Notes: a model not told the origin generated them from the letters alone. DNA of 64,000 nucleotides from Desulfovibrio mangrovi (GCF_026230175.1 NZ_CP104208.1:2790001-2854000), one strand, 5' to 3'. Shown: positions 19,491-30,576, counted from the stretch's first letter. Numbers and translations: made by a program.

Positions 19491-22307
19491 TTACTCTCCG
19501 GCCACCCCGGGACCGGCCCGATACGTCTCCACTGCCGCCGCAGCCCCTTTGCACCACAGCACCCGCACCTGCCCGTCAGCCGCCGTGTGATACAAAGAAA
19601 TCCCTTCTTCCTTCAGGGCATCCTGCACAGCCTGAGAGGGGAATTTCCACTGATTCAAATAGCCCGTGCCGGCAAGGGCGAAACGGGGACGCACGGCATC
19701 ATACAGGGCCGGAGCAAGGCTTGAACGGGCACCGTGGTGCGGCAGCACAAGAACCTCTGCGCTCAGCTCCTGCCCGGATGCCAGCAAGGTCCGAATGCCC
19801 TCCTTCTCAAGGTCTCCCATGAGCAACGCAAGCCCGTGCCCGTCACGCACAAGGCGCAGCACCAACGCAGCGTTGTTGGAAGACGCCCTCCCCTTCTCGC
19901 GCGGGGGATGCAGCACCTCAAGGCGCAGCCCGTTCTTCTCATACAGCACGTCGCCTGCTGCCAGCGTCGCCGGTTCAATCCCGGTCTCATCCCGCAGCCT
20001 GCGCAGTTGCGCGGCGTTGGAACGCGTGGCTTTATCGCCATTTCCCGCAAACGAAGCCACGGAGAAATGCCGCAACGGATACAGCAGCCCCTGCAGGTGG
20101 TCCGTATCAGGATGCGTATTGGCAACGACATCCAGACGGGGCGGCATACCGCGTGTGACCACCGGCGTGACGATGGACTTGCCGGTATCGAATCCGGAAA
20201 GGCCGAATCCGCCGCCGTCCACGAGGATGCGCTCCTCATGTGGCAAAGCCAGCAGAATGGACTGCCCCTGCCCCACATCAAGCAGGGTCAGGCTCACGTT
20301 GTCCTGCATGGCTGCAACCATGCGCCCCGCCGGAGCAAGGCACAGCAGCAGCGCCCCCACCGCCATACCGGTTCTGATACGTCGCGCTGCCTCAGCTCCC
20401 GCAGTTTGCATATGCAGCGCGCAGCCAACCAGCAACAGCCAGTACCCCGCCATACTCAACCAGTGCGGCCGCATGGCCACATGGGGCACCAGCCATCCGG
20501 CCTGCTGCAGCCAATCCAGCCCGTCAAACAACCACGTTACAGGCCACAGCGCAGCGTGAAAGCCCACCGCAGCCGCAGCACCCCAGAGGAAACTTAACAG
20601 CAAACCTGACAGGCAGAGAGGCAGCACCCACAGCCCCAGAACGGGCAACCAGATGAGATTGAGCAGGAACCATGGACTGGTCGTGTTGAAATTCCAGATA
20701 ACCACGGGCAGCATGCCCAGCTGAATGCTCACGTTGGCTGCCAGCAGTCCCGCCGCTCCCATACGGAAACGGGCCATCATGCGGGTCATGCGCGGAGCCT
20801 GCGCCCCAGCATCTAATAAGTCCGCATCCACAGAACTCCGGCGGGTAAGGAGCCGGTCTGCCCACGCAGAAAAGATGGGCAACAGCAGGGGCAGAAACAA
20901 CGCCAGAGAGAGCACGGCCAGCGCAGAAAGCTGCAGGCGCAGATCAAACAGGGCCAGCGGATCCCAGAGCGAGATCAGCCCCACCGCCATGAACACGCCG
21001 TCCAGCAGCACACGGGGCCGGTTGCGCCACAGAAGCACACCCCAGCAGGCAAACATCAGCGCGGCGCGCAACAAGGAAGGAGATGAGCCCCCAAGCCATA
21101 CATAGCCAGCCACCAGCGGCGTTGCGCAGAGCACTGCCAGCTTGGGCCTCGGTATGCGCAGGTACAGGGCCGGGTACACAAGGCCGGCCAGCCACGCCAG
21201 ACACCAGCCAATACCGCCCATGACACCGAGATGCATGCCGGAAAGGGCAAGGGAATGCGACACCGCCGCCAGCGAAAGCTGGTCCATGCGCGCATAGGTA
21301 AGATGGAACCTGTCGCCGAACAGCAGGGCCGGAATTACCGAGGCAGGGTTGCCGTTCTCGGGCACCAGCGACTGCCAGCCGTCAGCCCCGTCCGCATTGC
21401 CACGCCCCGCCTTGCCGTTAAGACTGTCTGCGCCACCTGTTTCATCGCCGTCCTGATCAGTTCCGCCAGCAGCATCCGCGTTACCGCTCCGGCCATGAAC
21501 GGATTTCGACGGAGCGACCAGCTCAGCACCGGAGACGGGCATGAGCACGGACATGACCCGCGTGCGCACAGCCTCGCGCCACTGCCAGAAACGATCCGGC
21601 TCGCCGGATACCACAAGGCCCTTACCGTCGCCACGGGACCACATGCGCCAGAGAACGCCCCTGTCACGCCAGTATTGCCCGCTATCCCACGTGCCCTCAT
21701 TCAGGAAACCGCGCACGGTCTTTACGCGCTGCTGCAGCGTCACCTGCTGCCCGGGTCCGATGCGTACACCCTCCGGCGCACCACCAACGGAAGCGGGCGA
21801 GTCCCATGTCCAGACCATACGGCCGGACAACGGAATGCGTTCGTTGCCGTCCTCGCACCACAGGTCATCCAGAATGACCTGCAAACGGTTCTGCAGGGCC
21901 GGTTGCACAGCCACGACTGTTCCCGTCACGATTACGGGCTTGCGCTCCTCCACAAAGACGGGCAGCACCTGCACCGCATCAGGCGTGCGGAGCGTGGCTG
22001 CACCATATCCCGCCGCTACGGCAAGCAAGGCCAGCACAGGCAGGGTAAAGCGCACGAAACGCCCCAAGACTCCGAGCCGTTGCAGCCTTTCCCGCACACC
22101 GGCGTCCGGAGCCTGAGGCGGTGTCTTCATGCCCTCCAGCACCAGAATGAGCAGCACAGCCAGAATGCCCGGCACAGCCGGTTCAGGATGCCGCGTGGCC
22201 CATATTCCGGCAAACCAGCACAGAGCCAGCCACTGCCAGGGCAATAAAAAAGCCCCCGCAACAACGGTGGTTGCGGAGGCTTTGGCGTAATCGGAAAAAC
22301 GGCGCAC
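19491..22307 (-). CDS. comEC: ComEC/Rec2-type DNA-uptake channel protein
   Basis: A protein of up to 938 residues with N-terminal membrane helices and a DUF4131-type extracellular region, a central multi-span competence domain (about 320-610) and a C-terminal metallo-beta-lactamase-like domain carrying NTHPDTDHLQG near 750. ComEC carries single-stranded DNA across the inner membrane in natural transformation. The extent of the N-terminus is uncertain. The first 22 codons after the ATG at 22307 coincide with a strong terminator for murA, so the true start may be a downstream TTG (22244) or GTG/CTG. An acidic/Gly-rich insertion near 270-310 is unusual. Confidence 0.9.
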   Translation of the reverse strand: MRRFSDYAKASATTVVAGAFLLPWQWLALCWFAGIWATRHPEPAVPGILAVLLILVLEGMKTPPQAPDAGVRERLQRLGVLGRFVRFTLPVLALLAVAAGYGAATLRTPDAVQVLPVFVEERKPVIVTGTVVAVQPALQNRLQVILDDLWCEDGNERIPLSGRMVWTWDSPASVGGAPEGVRIGPGQQVTLQQRVKTVRGFLNEGTWDSGQYWRDRGVLWRMWSRGDGKGLVVSGEPDRFWQWREAVRTRVMSVLMPVSGAELVAPSKSVHGRSGNADAAGGTDQDGDETGGADSLNGKAGRGNADGADGWQSLVPENGNPASVIPALLFGDRFHLTYARMDQLSLAAVSHSLALSGMHLGVMGGIGWCLAWLAGLVYPALYLRIPRPKLAVLCATPLVAGYVWLGGSSPSLLRAALMFACWGVLLWRNRPRVLLDGVFMAVGLISLWDPLALFDLRLQLSALAVLSLALFLPLLLPIFSAWADRLLTRRSSVDADLLDAGAQAPRMTRMMARFRMGAAGLLAANVSIQLGMLPVVIWNFNTTSPWFLLNLIWLPVLGLWVLPLCLSGLLLSFLWGAAAAVGFHAALWPVTWLFDGLDWLQQAGWLVPHVAMRPHWLSMAGYWLLLVGCALHMQTAGAEAARRIRTGMAVGALLLCLAPAGRMVAAMQDNVSLTLLDVGQGQSILLALPHEERILVDGGGFGLSGFDTGKSIVTPVVTRGMPPRLDVVANTHPDTDHLQGLLYPLRHFSVASFAGNGDKATRSNAAQLRRLRDETGIEPATLAAGDVLYEKNGLRLEVLHPPREKGRASSNNAALVLRLVRDGHGLALLMGDLEKEGIRTLLASGQELSAEVLVLPHHGARSSLAPALYDAVRPRFALAGTGYLNQWKFPSQAVQDALKEEGISLYHTAADGQVRVLWCKGAAAAVETYRAGPGVAGE
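22242..22286 (-). terminator. Terminator of murA, embedded in the 5' part of comEC
   Basis: On the minus strand, AAAGCCTCCGCAACC pairs with the complementary arm GTTGTTGCGGGGGCTTT (about 22284-22251), followed by a TTTTTTATTG tract. It is 35-80 bases downstream of the murA stop at 22320 and lies within the open comEC frame. Confidence 0.75.
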
Positions 22308-22319
22308 TGCGGCTCCGTA

Positions 22320-23579
22320 TTATTCTTCGATTTCCTGCATGCGGACGATGCTGGCACCCACGGGATTGAGCTTCTCTTCGATACGCTCATAACCGCGGTC
22401 CAGATGGTAAATGCGCTGTACATGGGTGGTGCCTTCCGCGGCAAGGCCGGCGAGCACCAGCGAGGCGCTGGCACGCAGGTCGGATGCCATGACAGGGGCT
22501 CCATTGAGATCGCGGCCGCCCTTGATACGGGCAGTGCGGCCCACGAGGCGTACGTCCGCACCCATGCGCACCAGTTCCAGCACGTGCATGAAGCGGTTTT
22601 CGAAAATGGTTTCTTCCACCATGCCGGAACCTTCCGCAACACACATCAGCGCCATGAACTGCGCCTGCATGTCGGTGGGGAAACCGGGATAAGGCTGGGT
22701 GGTGATGTCCACGGACTCAAGCTTGCCGGTGTGGCGCACACGTACGCCGCCTTCTTCCTTGGTAACTTCCACGCCCATTTCGCGCAGCTTGGAAATAACG
22801 GCGTCCAGTGCCTCGTAGGGGCAGTGTTCCAGCAGCAGATCGCCCTTGGTAATGGCCGCAGCCACCATGAACGTGCCCGCCTCGATGCGGTCCGCCATGA
22901 TGGGATATTCGCAACCGTGCAGACGCGGCACGCCCTGAATACGAATCACGCTGGTACCGTGGCCTTCAATCTTGGCACCGCAGGCGATAAGGAAATTGGC
23001 AAGGTCCACCACTTCCGGTTCGCGTGCAGCGTTTTCCAGAATGGTTTCACCCTCGGCAAGTGCGGCTGCCATGAGCAGGTTTTCCGTCCCGCCAACAGTG
23101 ATCTTTTCGAACACGATATGAGCACCGCGCAGCGTATCCACCTTGCCGACGATGTAACCGGAATCAAGGTCGAACTCCACGCCCATCTGCTCCAATGCGG
23201 AAAGGTGCAGGTTCACCGGACGTGCGCCGATGGCACAGCCGCCGGGATAGGCGACCTTGGCATAGCCAAGACGGGCCAGCAGCGGGCCGAGACACAGCAC
23301 GGAGGCGCGCATGGTCTTCACCAGTTCATACGGCGCTTCAGGCTTCAGCTCGCAGGGACGGGTGCGTACCACACCGTTTTCGAACGATGCGGGGCAGCCG
23401 AGAATCTCCAGCAGCTTGATGGTGGTGCGAATGTCCTTGAGGTTGGGGACATTGGTAAACGTAATGGGCTCATCCAGAAGGATGGATCCCATGAGAATGG
23501 GCAGTGCGGCATTCTTGGCGCCGCTTATCCTGATCGTTCCCTTGAGCGGTTTCCCGCCTTCGATGACGAGTTTTTCCAT
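22320..23579 (-). CDS. murA: UDP-N-acetylglucosamine 1-carboxyvinyltransferase
   Basis: A 419-residue enzyme that transfers enolpyruvate from PEP to UDP-GlcNAc, the first committed step of peptidoglycan synthesis. The active-site Cys of the loop [13 protein letters not shown] is at residue 115, the same number as in E. coli, and this is the residue alkylated by fosfomycin. The Lys/Asn motif SGAKNAALP is near 20-27. I use the ATG at 23579, which has GGGAG five bases upstream; the longer frame to 23780 runs across the divergent tRNA promoter region. Confidence 0.97.
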   Translation of the reverse strand: MEKLVIEGGKPLKGTIRISGAKNAALPILMGSILLDEPITFTNVPNLKDIRTTIKLLEILGCPASFENGVVRTRPCELKPEAPYELVKTMRASVLCLGPLLARLGYAKVAYPGGCAIGARPVNLHLSALEQMGVEFDLDSGYIVGKVDTLRGAHIVFEKITVGGTENLLMAAALAEGETILENAAREPEVVDLANFLIACGAKIEGHGTSVIRIQGVPRLHGCEYPIMADRIEAGTFMVAAAITKGDLLLEHCPYEALDAVISKLREMGVEVTKEEGGVRVRHTGKLESVDITTQPYPGFPTDMQAQFMALMCVAEGSGMVEETIFENRFMHVLELVRMGADVRLVGRTARIKGGRDLNGAPVMASDLRASASLVLAGLAAEGTTHVQRIYHLDRGYERIEEKLNPVGASIVRMQEIEE

Positions 23580-23708
23580 GTTACTCCCTTTTTGGGTGTT
23601 ATATGCCCGGCAGCTCGGATCCCAAGGGGGATCCTCCGTTACCGGCACACTCTTGTACGCTGCACGGAAAAAGGGGGCAAATCTTTTTTGAAGAGACAGA
23701 AAATATGC

Positions 23709-23737
23709 TTGACCACCACCACAGGTCCATGTATAGA
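23709..23737 (+). promoter_or_regulatory. Promoter of tRNA-His
   Basis: TTGACC (23709-23714), a 17-base spacer, then TATAGA (23732-23737). It lies 15 bases before the mature tRNA 5' end, as is usual for stable RNA genes. Confidence 0.75.
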
Positions 23738-23752
23738 GCCGTTCTTGCCTGT

Positions 23753-23829
23753 GGCGGATGTAGCTCAGTTGGCAGAGCACACGGTTGTGGCCCGTGTTGT
23801 CGTGGGTTCAATCCCCATCATTCGCCCCA
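23753..23829 (+). tRNA. tRNA-His (anticodon GTG)
   Basis: A complete cloverleaf. The acceptor GCGGATG pairs with CATTCGC, with the His-specific extra 5' G (23753) opposite discriminator C. The D arm contains AGCTCAGTTGGCAGAGC. The anticodon loop is TTGTGGC with anticodon GTG, and the T arm is GTGGG TTCAATC CCCAT. The CCA end is encoded in the DNA. It has its own promoter and terminator. Confidence 0.97.
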
Positions 23830-23840
23830 TCCAAAAAGAT

Positions 23841-23870
23841 AGCCCCGTGTTAGCGGGGCTTTTCTTTTTT
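23841..23870 (+). terminator. Terminator of tRNA-His
   Basis: AGCCCCG / CGGGGCT arms (23841-23847 and 23854-23860), followed by TTTTCTTTTTT. Confidence 0.92.
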
Positions 23871-23891
23871 CCAAGAGTGGCAACTAGTAAT

Positions 23892-26735
23892 TTACGCCTG
23901 GGGACCCACAACGCTGCGCATGGATGCGCAGGCCACCACCAGCGCCTCATCCATATCGTCCAGCAGTTCCGGCAGGTTTTCGCCTTCCCTGCCTGCAGCC
24001 TGTTCCACGGCCAACGCCTTCAGGCGCAGTTCATTGGCAGAGACATTCCCTGCCGCTCCTGCAATGGTGTGAGCCTTGCGAGAAAGCCCGTCCCTGTCGT
24101 TCACCGAATGCAGGGCGCGCAAATCTTCCATGACGTTGCCATACGCACCAAGAAAACCTTCCAGAATCTTCAGGTAGAGCCATGTCTTGCCGCTCACCCG
24201 CTGCACGCCCTCGGCGATATCCAGTCCGGGCAGCTCTTCAGGCAGCTTGCCTTCTTCAATATCCGGCATTTCGCTTGCGGGCATAGCCATCACCTCAGCC
24301 AACGGCTGGGAAGCTACGGGCACACCGGAACGCGGCTCTGCTGCCGCGGCAGAAACCACCTCAGCGGGCGCGACAACTTCCGACACGGCATCCGGTGCCT
24401 CCGGTGCCTGCTTGCGGCTTGGCCCCACCCACTTGCGCAACGCGCCGAAGAGCAATATGCGGTCTATTGGCTTGGTAATATAGTCGTTCATGCCTGCGCT
24501 CTGGGCCAGTGCCTTGTCTTCGGTCATGACATGGGCAGTCATGGCAAGAATGGGTACGGCATCAAACCGGGGCATGGAGCGGATGATGCGTGTCGCTTCA
24601 AACCCGTCCATGACCGGCATCTGCAGGTCCATGAAGATCACGTCATAGGACTGGGTCTCCAACATGGAAAGCGCATGCTTGCCCGTCTCGGCCACATCCA
24701 CCCGCACCCCTTCGCTCTCGAGAACCTCGCGGGCCACATGCTGGTTGATGATGTTGTCCTCAACCAGAAGCGCCTTGATCCCTTTGAATTCCTTCATATC
24801 CATGCCCTCGGCAGCCGGTTCGGGCTTCTGCTCTGTGAAGCCGAAAGTTTCCAGTATGATACGATGAAGAGAAGCAATCTTCACCGGCTTGAGCAAGAAG
24901 GCGCGAATACCAAGCGTTTCTGCGCGCTCCACCTCTGACTCACGCCCGAAAGCAGTCATGAGCATGACAGGCGGCAGCTTCACTCCCTTGGCCAGCAGAG
25001 ATTCCACCACCTGCAATCCGTCCATGCCGGGAAGACGCCAATCCAGCAACAACAGGCCGTAGCGGGAGGCGTCCTTTTCCAGCAGGGCCAGTGCTGATGA
25101 ACCATCTTCCAGCGAATCACACTGCATGCCCATGGATGCGAACATCCGTTCAATGACGGAGCGGTTACTGAGATTGTCTTCTACCAGCAGCACCCTGTGC
25201 TTCCAGACTTCCGACGGCAGCTCGTACTGGCGCGACTCCTGACGCTCGGCAAGCTGCAGGCGCACGGAGAAGTGGAAGACGCTGCCCTTGCCCACTTCAC
25301 TTTCCACGTTGATGCTCCCGCCCATGAGAGTAACCAGTTCACGGGCGATGGCCAGCCCAAGCCCCGTTCCGCCATACTTGCGTGTTGTGGAGCCATCTGC
25401 CTGCGTGAACATTTCGAACAGGTTACGCTGGCGGTCCTTGGGAATGCCGATGCCGGTGTCGCGGACAAAGAAATCCAGCACGGCGTTTCCGCGATCAAGT
25501 GAAGCAAGGGAGATGGAGACGTACACCTCACCCCTGTCCGTGAACTTGAAGGCGTTGGTCACCAGATTGATGAGCACCTGCTTGAGCCGGAGCGGGTCGC
25601 CGAGGAAGGAATTGGGCACATCGGAATCGATGTCCGCCACAAGCTCCACCCCCTTCTCGGAAACACGGTCACCGAAAAGGTCTGTCACTTCATCCAGCAG
25701 TTTGCGCAGATCAAAGGGAATCACTTCCAGTTCAAGCCGCTGGGCCTCTATTTTGGATATGTCGAGAATATCGTTGACAATACCCAGCAACGAACGGGCA
25801 GAAGCCTTGATAATCTTCAGATATTCCTGCTGCTTGGCCGTCAGCTTGGTTTTTTCGGTAATATCTATCATCCCGATGATGGCATTCATGGGCGTACGCA
25901 ACTCGTGGCTCATGTTGGCCACGAATTCGCTCTTGGCCTTGCTGGCGTCTTCCGACTTGCGCCGTGCTTCCTCAAGCTCGGCAGTGCGCTCGGTGACCAG
26001 TGCCTCCAGATGCTTTCTGCGATTATTCAGCATCTGGTCGCGCGCCTCTATGCGCTCAAGCATTTCGTTGAAGCTGTCCACCAGCGAGCCTATCTCGTCG
26101 TCATGGGTCTTCTCGGCCCGCACCATGTAAATCTTGTCTTCGGCAATGCTGCGGGTGGTGTCGGAAAGACGCTGAATGGGCCGGATAACGGTCTTGCGGG
26201 CCACGTAAAGAATGAGGCAACCGAGCACGGTTACCAGAGCGATGGTACGGGCACCCGTGGCGATGACCTGATCCAGAAGCTCCTTGCGGACATGCTCCAC
26301 AGTCACCATGACAAGGACGGAACCGATATATTGCCCGTCCATGCCCAGCTCTTCAGAGTAGAGCAGCATATCGCGGGTCTCGTCCACGGGAATGGAAGTA
26401 AGGCGGGTGCCATCGTTACGCACACCGAAAAAGACGGTACGCCCGTCATCTTCCAGCACGAACATGGCGTAGACGCGACGGTCGTCCAGTTCTGAAGCTA
26501 TGATGGATTCTACAGCCTTGATATCGACGTTCCAGACAGGGCGCAGCAGCGTCCGTGCAGTACGCGCCGCCAGATGCTGGGTGAAATTCTCCAGCTCGAC
26601 ATACTTTTGATGCCGCACGGCCACATAGTCGAACGCACTGAAGAGCAGCAGCACCAATGTGGAAACCGCCACCACAAGTGTCGCCAGTCTTGCCTGCAGG
26701 CTATTGAATCCCAATCCTGTCGATCTTTTTATCAT
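23892..26735 (-). CDS. Hybrid sensor histidine kinase with two receivers and an Hpt domain
   Basis: A 947-residue phosphorelay protein. It has two membrane segments (about 18-36 and 162-179) around a periplasmic sensor region, HAMP (about 180-232), a coiled coil, HisKA with His277 in SHELRTPMN, and a HATPase domain (about 380-495, with DTGIGIP and GGTGLGLAI). Receiver 1 (about 513-630) has Asp565, receiver 2 (about 653-770) has Asp703, and the C-terminal Hpt domain has His889 ([12 protein letters not shown]). All phospho-sites are intact, so a His-Asp-His-Asp relay to a separate regulator is expected. The Ala/Pro-rich linker at 772-825 joins receiver 2 to Hpt. The signal and output are unknown. 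Confidence 0.95.
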   Translation of the reverse strand: MIKRSTGLGFNSLQARLATLVVAVSTLVLLLFSAFDYVAVRHQKYVELENFTQHLAARTARTLLRPVWNVDIKAVESIIASELDDRRVYAMFVLEDDGRTVFFGVRNDGTRLTSIPVDETRDMLLYSEELGMDGQYIGSVLVMVTVEHVRKELLDQVIATGARTIALVTVLGCLILYVARKTVIRPIQRLSDTTRSIAEDKIYMVRAEKTHDDEIGSLVDSFNEMLERIEARDQMLNNRRKHLEALVTERTAELEEARRKSEDASKAKSEFVANMSHELRTPMNAIIGMIDITEKTKLTAKQQEYLKIIKASARSLLGIVNDILDISKIEAQRLELEVIPFDLRKLLDEVTDLFGDRVSEKGVELVADIDSDVPNSFLGDPLRLKQVLINLVTNAFKFTDRGEVYVSISLASLDRGNAVLDFFVRDTGIGIPKDRQRNLFEMFTQADGSTTRKYGGTGLGLAIARELVTLMGGSINVESEVGKGSVFHFSVRLQLAERQESRQYELPSEVWKHRVLLVEDNLSNRSVIERMFASMGMQCDSLEDGSSALALLEKDASRYGLLLLDWRLPGMDGLQVVESLLAKGVKLPPVMLMTAFGRESEVERAETLGIRAFLLKPVKIASLHRIILETFGFTEQKPEPAAEGMDMKEFKGIKALLVEDNIINQHVAREVLESEGVRVDVAETGKHALSMLETQSYDVIFMDLQMPVMDGFEATRIIRSMPRFDAVPILAMTAHVMTEDKALAQSAGMNDYITKPIDRILLFGALRKWVGPSRKQAPEAPDAVSEVVAPAEVVSAAAAEPRSGVPVASQPLAEVMAMPASEMPDIEEGKLPEELPGLDIAEGVQRVSGKTWLYLKILEGFLGAYGNVMEDLRALHSVNDRDGLSRKAHTIAGAAGNVSANELRLKALAVEQAAGREGENLPELLDDMDEALVVACASMRSVVGPQA

Positions 26736-26898
26736 GCACCGTATCTTCCAAAATACATTACCGTCAGTAGCGGACCATTACCGCACAGCAACGTTCTTCA
26801 ACAGCAGGCATTCCGAAGCTCAGCACAATACCGTCGCAGAAGGCCGCACCACTTCTTCTAGCACAGCACGCCGCCCACCGGAAGAGGACGACGGCATT

Positions 26899-28506
26899 TC
26901 ATCGACGCAACAGCAGTTTTACATCAGGACTTCCGCACAGCATAGCACTTCCGGCGTAGAACACAATGATAACAGGTATTCCTGTAAGACTCCAAAGGCC
27001 GAAACGGGCTGCACAGAAATCCGCTCCCGCAAACACCCCCGCGCTGAGAGCAAAGTATACCACCGCCCAGCCCAACCGGAACGGATGCCCGCCTTCTCTT
27101 CTCAGGAACAGGCGGTACAACAGGATGACGTTGGTCCATGAGCCGAGCGACACCGCAAGGGCAAGCCCTGCCGCACCCATGAACTGCATGAGCACGGCTC
27201 CGCCGCCCACAGTGACCACAAGCCCGCCCACAGCCGCCGCAACAGGCGTTGCGGCATCCCTGCGGGCATGAAAGGCCGCAATCAACGGGCGCGTCGCCGC
27301 AAAGGCCGGAAGCCCCGGCGCATAGCCCCACAAGGCATACACGGTCTGCTCCACCGCCGCTGCGTCGAAGGCACCGCGTCCGAACAGGGTATCCACGATG
27401 GGCGCTGCCATACCGGCAAGTCCGGCAGCGGCAGGCAGACTGATGAACAGGGTAAGGCGCAGCGCCTCTTCAAGTGCCGCATGAAAACGCGCATGATCTC
27501 CGCGTGCAGCCAGCGTTGCCAGCGCAGGCAGTGCCGCGGTGCCGACAGCCACACCGAACACCCCCAGCGGGAACTGCACCAACCTGTCCGCATAGTACAA
27601 ATGGGAGATACTGCCTTCGGGCAGCAGAGAGGCGAGCATGGTGGTCAGCACGATGCCGATCTGATACACGGCGGCCCCGAAAACGGAGGGCAGCATGAGC
27701 CGCCCCACCCTGCGGGCTGCCTCGTCCTTCAAGGAACAAAGCCCATGCCAGCGAAAGCCCGTGCGGGCCAGAAAAGGCTGCTGCAGCGCAATCTGCAACC
27801 CACCTGCCACCAGCAGGCTGACGCCCAGCGTCTCGGGCACGGGCCAGCCCGCCATCCATGCGACGGCAGCCCCGCCGATGAGCGAACAGTTGAACAGACT
27901 CGGAGCCAGAGCGGGGGCGAGAAAGTGCCCCTGCGCCTGCAAGGTGGCCCCGCACAGGGCCGTAATGCAGATAAGCAGGGCATAGGGGAAACACAGACGG
28001 ACAAGCTCCGCCGTGCGGGCAAAAACCTCAGGCGTTTTCATCAGCCCGGGAGCCAGCATGGCCGTAACGGGCTCGGGCCAGTACATGGCCGCCAGACACA
28101 CCGCACCCAGAATGAGCAGCAGCCAGACAAAGCAGGCTCTGACCATGGAAAAGGCGGCTTCAAGGCCAGAGGCTTGGCGGGTATGGGCAAATTCGCCGAT
28201 AAGGGCGAGAGAAAGAGAGCCTTCACCAAAGAGCCTGCGCATGAGGTTGGGCAGGCGCAGGGCTACGAAAAAGGCATCGGCCAACGGCCCGGCCCCAAGC
28301 ACAGATGCCACAACACAGTCACGCACAAATCCCAGCAGCCGCGACAACAACGTAGCACCGGAAACCACCGCGGCGTCACGGGCCACGGTTCTGTCCATGC
28401 CGCCGTCAGAGGCAGCCCCCAAGCCGTCATGCCCCCTCCCTTCCTTTACGGAAGGAGCCTCGGGCTGGTGGGCCGCAGAGCGGTCGCGGTCGGCTTCAGG
28501 CTTCAT
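26899..28506 (-). CDS. murJ: Lipid II flippase MurJ (MviN)
   Basis: A 535-residue membrane protein with about 14 hydrophobic segments and the MurJ/MviN signature near the start (SRLLGFVRDCVVASVLGAG, then ADAFFVALRLPNLMRRLFGEG). It moves lipid II across the inner membrane for peptidoglycan assembly. The N-terminal 36 residues before a second in-frame Met (28398) are charged and unlike the family, so the real start may be there. It lies directly downstream of the thioesterase gene on the same strand. Confidence 0.93.
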   Translation of the reverse strand: MKPEADRDRSAAHQPEAPSVKEGRGHDGLGAASDGGMDRTVARDAAVVSGATLLSRLLGFVRDCVVASVLGAGPLADAFFVALRLPNLMRRLFGEGSLSLALIGEFAHTRQASGLEAAFSMVRACFVWLLLILGAVCLAAMYWPEPVTAMLAPGLMKTPEVFARTAELVRLCFPYALLICITALCGATLQAQGHFLAPALAPSLFNCSLIGGAAVAWMAGWPVPETLGVSLLVAGGLQIALQQPFLARTGFRWHGLCSLKDEAARRVGRLMLPSVFGAAVYQIGIVLTTMLASLLPEGSISHLYYADRLVQFPLGVFGVAVGTAALPALATLAARGDHARFHAALEEALRLTLFISLPAAAGLAGMAAPIVDTLFGRGAFDAAAVEQTVYALWGYAPGLPAFAATRPLIAAFHARRDAATPVAAAVGGLVVTVGGGAVLMQFMGAAGLALAVSLGSWTNVILLYRLFLRREGGHPFRLGWAVVYFALSAGVFAGADFCAARFGLWSLTGIPVIIVFYAGSAMLCGSPDVKLLLRR

Positions 28507-28521
28507 GTTCCAGTCGCACCG

Positions 28522-29079
28522 TTAATAGAGTTCCTTGGTTTTCGCAGGTTCCGGAGATTCCGCGCTGGCCATGCGCTCCTGCGCCAGCTTCTCGCGGCGA
28601 CGTTCTTCCTGCCGCAACTCACGGCGACGCATGGCCTCTTCGTTCCGGCGGATATGGGTCTGGCTTTCAAAAACAAGGGGCGGAGCGGGCGTGGGCTTGC
28701 GGTTCTCATCCATGGCCACAAAGGTCAGGTAGGCAGAGGCCACATGGCGCACATCGCCGGTCAGCAGATTCTCCGACTCCACACGCACCCCAACCTCCAT
28801 GGATTTGGAACTGACCATATTCACGCTGGCCTTGAGGATGAGCAGTTCGCCCACATGCGCGGGGGCCTTGAATTCCATGCGGTCGATGGAGGCCGTAACC
28901 ACCGTGCAGCCACGGGCATGACGCATGGCGCACACCGCGCCCGCCAGATCGATATGCTTGAGTATGACCCCGCCGTGCACGTTGCCTGCGGGGTTGGCAT
29001 CACTGGGCAATGCGCGGTGCGTTGCCACGGTTTCACTGTCACTGACCTTGCGCGCTTCCATTCCCACTCCCTGATTCAT
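28522..29079 (-). CDS. Acyl-CoA thioesterase (hotdog fold)
   Basis: A 185-residue protein with the YciA/BACH-type hotdog domain: MHRALPSDANPAGNVHGG-like motif near residues 20-38 (ATHRALPSDANPAG...HGGV) and DRMEFKAPAHVGELL. These enzymes hydrolyse acyl-CoA thioesters in the cytoplasm. The last 50 residues form a highly charged Arg/Glu helix not needed for the fold. The ATG at 29079 follows GGAGGA closely; an upstream start at 29127 has no such site. It ends 15 bases before murJ. Confidence 0.88.
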   Translation of the reverse strand: MNQGVGMEARKVSDSETVATHRALPSDANPAGNVHGGVILKHIDLAGAVCAMRHARGCTVVTASIDRMEFKAPAHVGELLILKASVNMVSSKSMEVGVRVESENLLTGDVRHVASAYLTFVAMDENRKPTPAPPLVFESQTHIRRNEEAMRRRELRQEERRREKLAQERMASAESPEPAKTKELY

Positions 29080-29408
29080 ATTTCCTCCGGCAAAACGGGC
29101 GGCTGCCCATGCCGTTACATTCACCAATACATCCCTTTACGATACGCCCCTTTGTCCGCATCGGCAACATGCCTGAAACGCACGCGGAGCAACCATAGCT
29201 CCTCCCTCGGGCAAGGAGCCGTCGTCACCGGCCAAACGGCACACGACCGGACACAAGGCGTGCTAACGCCTCCGTGGGATCGGTACAATGCAAAAGGATG
29301 ATCATCAGCCAGACAGCCTCTGCGTTGCAGACAGCCACGGGCTCAAGGATATTCGAGAAGAAGGACCCGCCCGGGGCGACTCACATCGCCCCTGTCCCCG
29401 GCATGCAT
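29080..29408. other. Intergenic stretch between ion-channel and thioesterase genes
   Basis: No gene recognised. It contains one perfect 7-base hairpin (GGGGCGA / TCGCCCC, 29373-29392) just downstream of the minus-strand channel gene. The T tract is poor, so a terminator role is only possible. Confidence 0.45.
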
Positions 29409-30332
29409 CTAGGCAACGGCCTTCCTGTCCACGCCTTCGGAAAGTTCCGCCAGCTCCATGAGCAGTTCCATGACCAGCCGAATCTGGTCCCGCAGGATGA
29501 ACACGGGGGTCACCACCGTGCGCAGGGGAATGGTATCGGGGTCCTTGCGGATACGGCTCAGATAGAGCCGTATGACATCCGCCTCGCGCCTGCCGTCGCC
29601 CAGCTTCCGGGCATACCCTTCGCGTATGGCGGGTTCCACGTCCGTGGATTCAATCTTGCGCAGCAGGTTCACTATGCGCCGCGCACGTTCCCGCTCCAGC
29701 GACATATCGTCCTGCGCCACCAGCAGATCCACCTTGGCGACGAATTTGCGCAGGCAGTCAAAATAGAAGAACACGGAAGGCGTGGACATGCCGGCCCTGT
29801 AGAACAGGCTGGGCGCAAACAGCTCTTTCAGGTCCCCCACGTGAAACGACATGGTGCGCAGTTCTGCGGAGGAGAACTTCTTCACCTTCTTGGCCATCAT
29901 GCTGTTGATCGCAATCAGCAGAATGACGGCTGCAGGTTCGATAAGATCAAGGCGCTTGGTGATATTCCACAACCGCTTCAATCTTGTTTCGTCCTTTTCC
30001 ATTTCCTCACGTACACGGGCGTAAAAGCTTGCCAGCGAATTGAGGAACATGCCTATGACAATCACGCCCAGAGTGGCTTCTGAAGCCACTATGCACTTGG
30101 CCAGCTGCGAGGCTGGCGTAATATCGCCATAGCCGAGCGTGGTGATGGTGATCATGGAAAAGTAGAAGGCGTCGAGCAGGCTGTGGCTCAGCTGCCTGAA
30201 TTCCCGGTAGTGCAAAAAGTAGACGAGAGAATAGAAGCAGGCCGTGAACAGGTAGCAGAAGAGGATGAAATAGGGGCGCTGCCACAACCGCATGTCGGCA
30301 TAGGCCTGCCGTTTAGCCTTGGCGAAGTCCAT
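29409..30332 (-). CDS. Two-transmembrane potassium-channel-like protein
   Basis: A 307-residue protein with two membrane helices (about 22-42 and 78-100) around a pore loop carrying the selectivity filter TLGYGD (about 65-70), the hallmark of K+ channels. The C-terminal 200 residues are soluble, helical and charged, and lack a clear RCK/TrkA nucleotide-binding motif. The start at 30332 (MDFAKAKRQ) follows GGGAG by eight bases; a start at 30404 is possible. Potassium selectivity is inferred from the filter. The gating ligand is unknown. Confidence 0.88.
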   Translation of the reverse strand: MDFAKAKRQAYADMRLWQRPYFILFCYLFTACFYSLVYFLHYREFRQLSHSLLDAFYFSMITITTLGYGDITPASQLAKCIVASEATLGVIVIGMFLNSLASFYARVREEMEKDETRLKRLWNITKRLDLIEPAAVILLIAINSMMAKKVKKFSSAELRTMSFHVGDLKELFAPSLFYRAGMSTPSVFFYFDCLRKFVAKVDLLVAQDDMSLERERARRIVNLLRKIESTDVEPAIREGYARKLGDGRREADVIRLYLSRIRKDPDTIPLRTVVTPVFILRDQIRLVMELLMELAELSEGVDRKAVA

Positions 30333-30576
30333 GGAAGATGCTCCCGCTCCCCTCTTTTCCCGCCCGAACAATTCGGCGGACCGGTACCGGAGAGCTGCCC
30401 TCATGGGGGCGTGAAGCGCAGGTATCCCACTTGCAGGGTTTCAGCAATCATCCCTCAGGATCTTTTCCACAACCATCCGCCTTTCCGGGACATTTTCTTC
30501 TGACCCGGACCGGAGACACTGCCTGTTATCGATAAGCGCCGGACCACTCCTGCCCGCCCCCGCATCCGCGGATATG

